Below the pieces are notes generated by a model. That model saw only the letters and a program-made list of their open reading frames with translations. It was not told where the DNA came from and searched no databases. The translations under genes and the position numbers were made by a program. Positions 5,339 through 6,488 of a stretch of 6,488 bases of DNA are shown here, in pieces. Within the stretch, counting starts at the first letter, position 1, and each line of letters starts with the position of its first letter. Source of the stretch: Methanomicrobiales archaeon (GTDB taxonomy: Archaea; Halobacteriota; Methanomicrobia; Methanomicrobiales; Methanoculleaceae); NCBI GenBank assembly GCA_012510295.1, contig JAAZID010000108.1, positions 1 through 6,488 on the forward strand. The letters are read 5' to 3'.

Positions 5339-6006
5339 TCCGGATCGCCAATCTCCGGCACCGGATCGTCGACATTCCGGATCTGGTGATAAATGCGCGA
5401 TATGTCGCCGTCATCGGGCCAAACGGGAGTGGGAAGACAACACTCCTCTCGCTCTGCTCCGGCATCGAAGAACCCGGGAGGGGGACAGTCCGGCTCCTCG
5501 GCCGCCCCCCCTCTACCGTGAAAGTCGGGTGGGTGGGGGAGTTTCCTGACCGGACGCTCCTCTTCTCCCGGGCATACGACGAGATCGCATCGTCGCCCCG
5601 GTTCCACTATCGCCCCTGCCCCGAGACCGACGAACGTGTCCGGGCGGCCGCTGTGCGGGTCGGCATTACGCATCTCCTCGACAAAACAACCTCAACCCTC
5701 TCCGGAGGGGAGAGGGCCCTCGTCGCACTCGCCGCAGCCATAGCCGATGATCCGGAGGTGCTTATCCTGGACGAGGCCGACTCGCATCTGGACGGTGGGA
5801 CAGCGGACCGTGTCAGGAGGGTCGTGCGGGAGAGCACGGCGTCTCACATCCTCTGGTGCACGCAATCGATGGATATTGCGGCTGAAGCGGATTACATAAT
5901 CTTCATGGAGAGAGGCGTGGTCCGGTATTGCGGCACGCCGGATGAGGTCTTTGCCCGGCTTGAAGAGACCTGCTTCTACCCGACGATGTGGAGGTTCCGC
6001 CGGTGA
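5335..6006 (+). CDS. ECF-type ABC ATPase 1, with altered Q-loop and H-loop
   Basis: A 223-residue cytoplasmic ABC ATPase that should power biotin uptake with BioY. Visible motifs are Walker A GPNGSGKTT (28-36), signature LSGGE (122-126), Walker B LILDE (143-147) with catalytic Glu147, and D-loop SHLD (150-153). Two standard residues are replaced. The Q-loop region VGWVGEFPDRTLLF (64-77), which aligns with the ECF pattern VFQNPDDQLF, has Glu69 in place of Gln. The switch region ILWCTQSMD (172-180) has Gln177 in place of His. It follows the Walker B with DEAD instead of the common DEPT. The GTG start at 5335 overlaps the bioY stop; upstream there is only a weak GGGTGG element. The closest functional class is an EcfA/BioM/CbiO-like ATPase. 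I leave the symbol empty because two ATPases occur here and I cannot tell which is EcfA1-like. Confidence 0.92.
   Translation: MIRIANLRHRIVDIPDLVINARYVAVIGPNGSGKTTLLSLCSGIEEPGRGTVRLLGRPPSTVKVGWVGEFPDRTLLFSRAYDEIASSPRFHYRPCPETDERVRAAAVRVGITHLLDKTTSTLSGGERALVALAAAIADDPEVLILDEADSHLDGGTADRVRRVVRESTASHILWCTQSMDIAAEADYIIFMERGVVRYCGTPDEVFARLEETCFYPTMWRFRR
5990..5995 (+). promoter_or_regulatory. Shine-Dalgarno for ABC ATPase 2
   Basis: GGAGGT ends 7 bases before the GTG at 6003, within the 3' end of ATPase 1. This is a full-strength site and supports the GTG start that overlaps the ATPase 1 TGA. Confidence 0.65.
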
Positions 6007-6488
6007 GGGTAGATCTCGAGGATCTCCTCTTCACCCGGGGTTCATTCTGTCTCCGTGGCAGTGGCACCTTCGACGAGGGAGTGCATCTGGTCAGCGGGCC
6101 GGTGGGGAGCGGGAAGTCGACACTCGCCTTACTCCTCGCTGAACTGATCCGTCCGGAGAGTGGCGCTGTCAGGAGATATGGAATCTCGTCTGCCCTGCTC
6201 CTGCTACAGTTTCCCGAGTACCACATCACATCTCCGACAGTCTCTGAGGAGATCAGATCCTGGGGCCTTGAGCCCGCCCCCCTCCTCATACAGGCCCGTC
6301 TTGCCGGGCGCGGTGATGACGACCCCTTCCATCTCTCCCGTGGTGAACTGAAAGGGTTGCTCCTGGCCTGCATGGTCATGCGAAATCCCGATCTCTTGTT
6401 GTTAGATGAGCCGTTCAGCTCGCTTGACTGCATCGCCAGGCATACGGCGTGCAGTATGATCGAGGGGCGGAGCAAGGGGGTCACGATC
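6003..6488 (+). CDS. ECF-type ABC ATPase 2, partial (runs off the window)
   Basis: The reading frame is open from GTG 6003 to the window end, giving the first 162 residues. It is a second ABC ATPase: Walker A GPVGSGKST (32-40), an intact Q-loop glutamine (Gln69 in LLLLQFPEYH), signature LSRGE (111-115; consensus LSGGE, so the first Gly of GG is Arg), Walker B LLLLDEP (131-137), and D-loop SSLD (139-142). The sequence stops at VTI, just before where the H-loop histidine should be. The loop after the Q-loop, SPTVSEEI (77-84), matches the ECF-ATPase pattern. It overlaps ATPase 1 by 4 bases (GTGA) behind a strong Shine-Dalgarno, and so is the partner subunit of a heterodimeric motor. It is compact: the segment between Q-loop and signature is short. 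An EcfT-type gene is expected beyond the edge, but this cannot be seen. Confidence 0.9.
   Translation, partial: MRVDLEDLLFTRGSFCLRGSGTFDEGVHLVSGPVGSGKSTLALLLAELIRPESGAVRRYGISSALLLLQFPEYHITSPTVSEEIRSWGLEPAPLLIQARLAGRGDDDPFHLSRGELKGLLLACMVMRNPDLLLLDEPFSSLDCIARHTACSMIEGRSKGVTI

Noticed and set aside
5903..6484. Long open frame (193 codons) antisense to ATPase 2
   Set aside because: The + strand frame encodes Walker A, signature and Walker B motifs in order; the antisense product is low-complexity Ser/Arg/Pro-rich.
1..6488. CRISPR arrays, insertion sequences, tRNA or rRNA genes
   Set aside because: No regularly spaced repeats, transposase-like proteins, terminal inverted repeats around a gene, or RNA gene motifs were seen.

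Overview
The window looks like a piece of a methanogenic euryarchaeal chromosome, most likely order Methanomicrobiales (Methanoculleus-like; the genus is a guess). The reasons are two protein families of unknown function that I know mainly from methanogens (DUF2551-like and DUF2111-like), an archease-RtcB tRNA ligase pair, TATA/BRE-type promoters set for leaderless or near-leaderless transcripts, frequent GTG starts, and short stop/start overlaps. All recognised genes are on the + strand.

Layout: (1) 1-125 is an AT-rich intergenic stretch ending in a TATA box placed for leaderless transcription. (2) 126-766 holds a winged-helix-like DUF2551 protein and a small protein of unknown function that starts on the last base of the preceding stop codon. 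This part is visibly more AT-rich than the rest. (3) 879-3319 is an RNA-ligation cluster: archease, RtcB RNA ligase (all catalytic residues present, no intein), and an unrecognised protein with a type-1 glutamine-amidotransferase-like outline whose start overlaps the rtcB stop. (4) 3327-4758 holds a DUF2111 protein followed closely by a BirA with both an N-terminal DNA-binding domain and a biotin ligase domain. (5) 4759-4837 is a compact regulatory region. (6) 4838 to the window end holds bioY (biotin-binding S component) and two ABC ATPases joined by 4-base GTGA overlaps; the second ATPase runs off the window. An EcfT-type membrane gene would be expected next.

The strongest non-gene signal is the birA-bioY intergenic region. 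It carries four copies of the BirA half-site TGTNAACC, arranged as two complete operators (spacers of 15 and 14 bases) that flank and partly cover the bioY TATA box. The outer half-sites are identical to those of the E. coli bio operator as I remember it. With the HTH-bearing BirA encoded immediately upstream, this makes a self-contained biotin sensing and uptake module: BirA uses biotin, and when biotin-loaded should shut off the bioY-ATPase operon by blocking TBP/TFB and RNA polymerase.

A second point of interest is that the two ABC ATPases have complementary departures from consensus. These fall on one of the two composite ATP sites, suggesting an asymmetric transporter motor.
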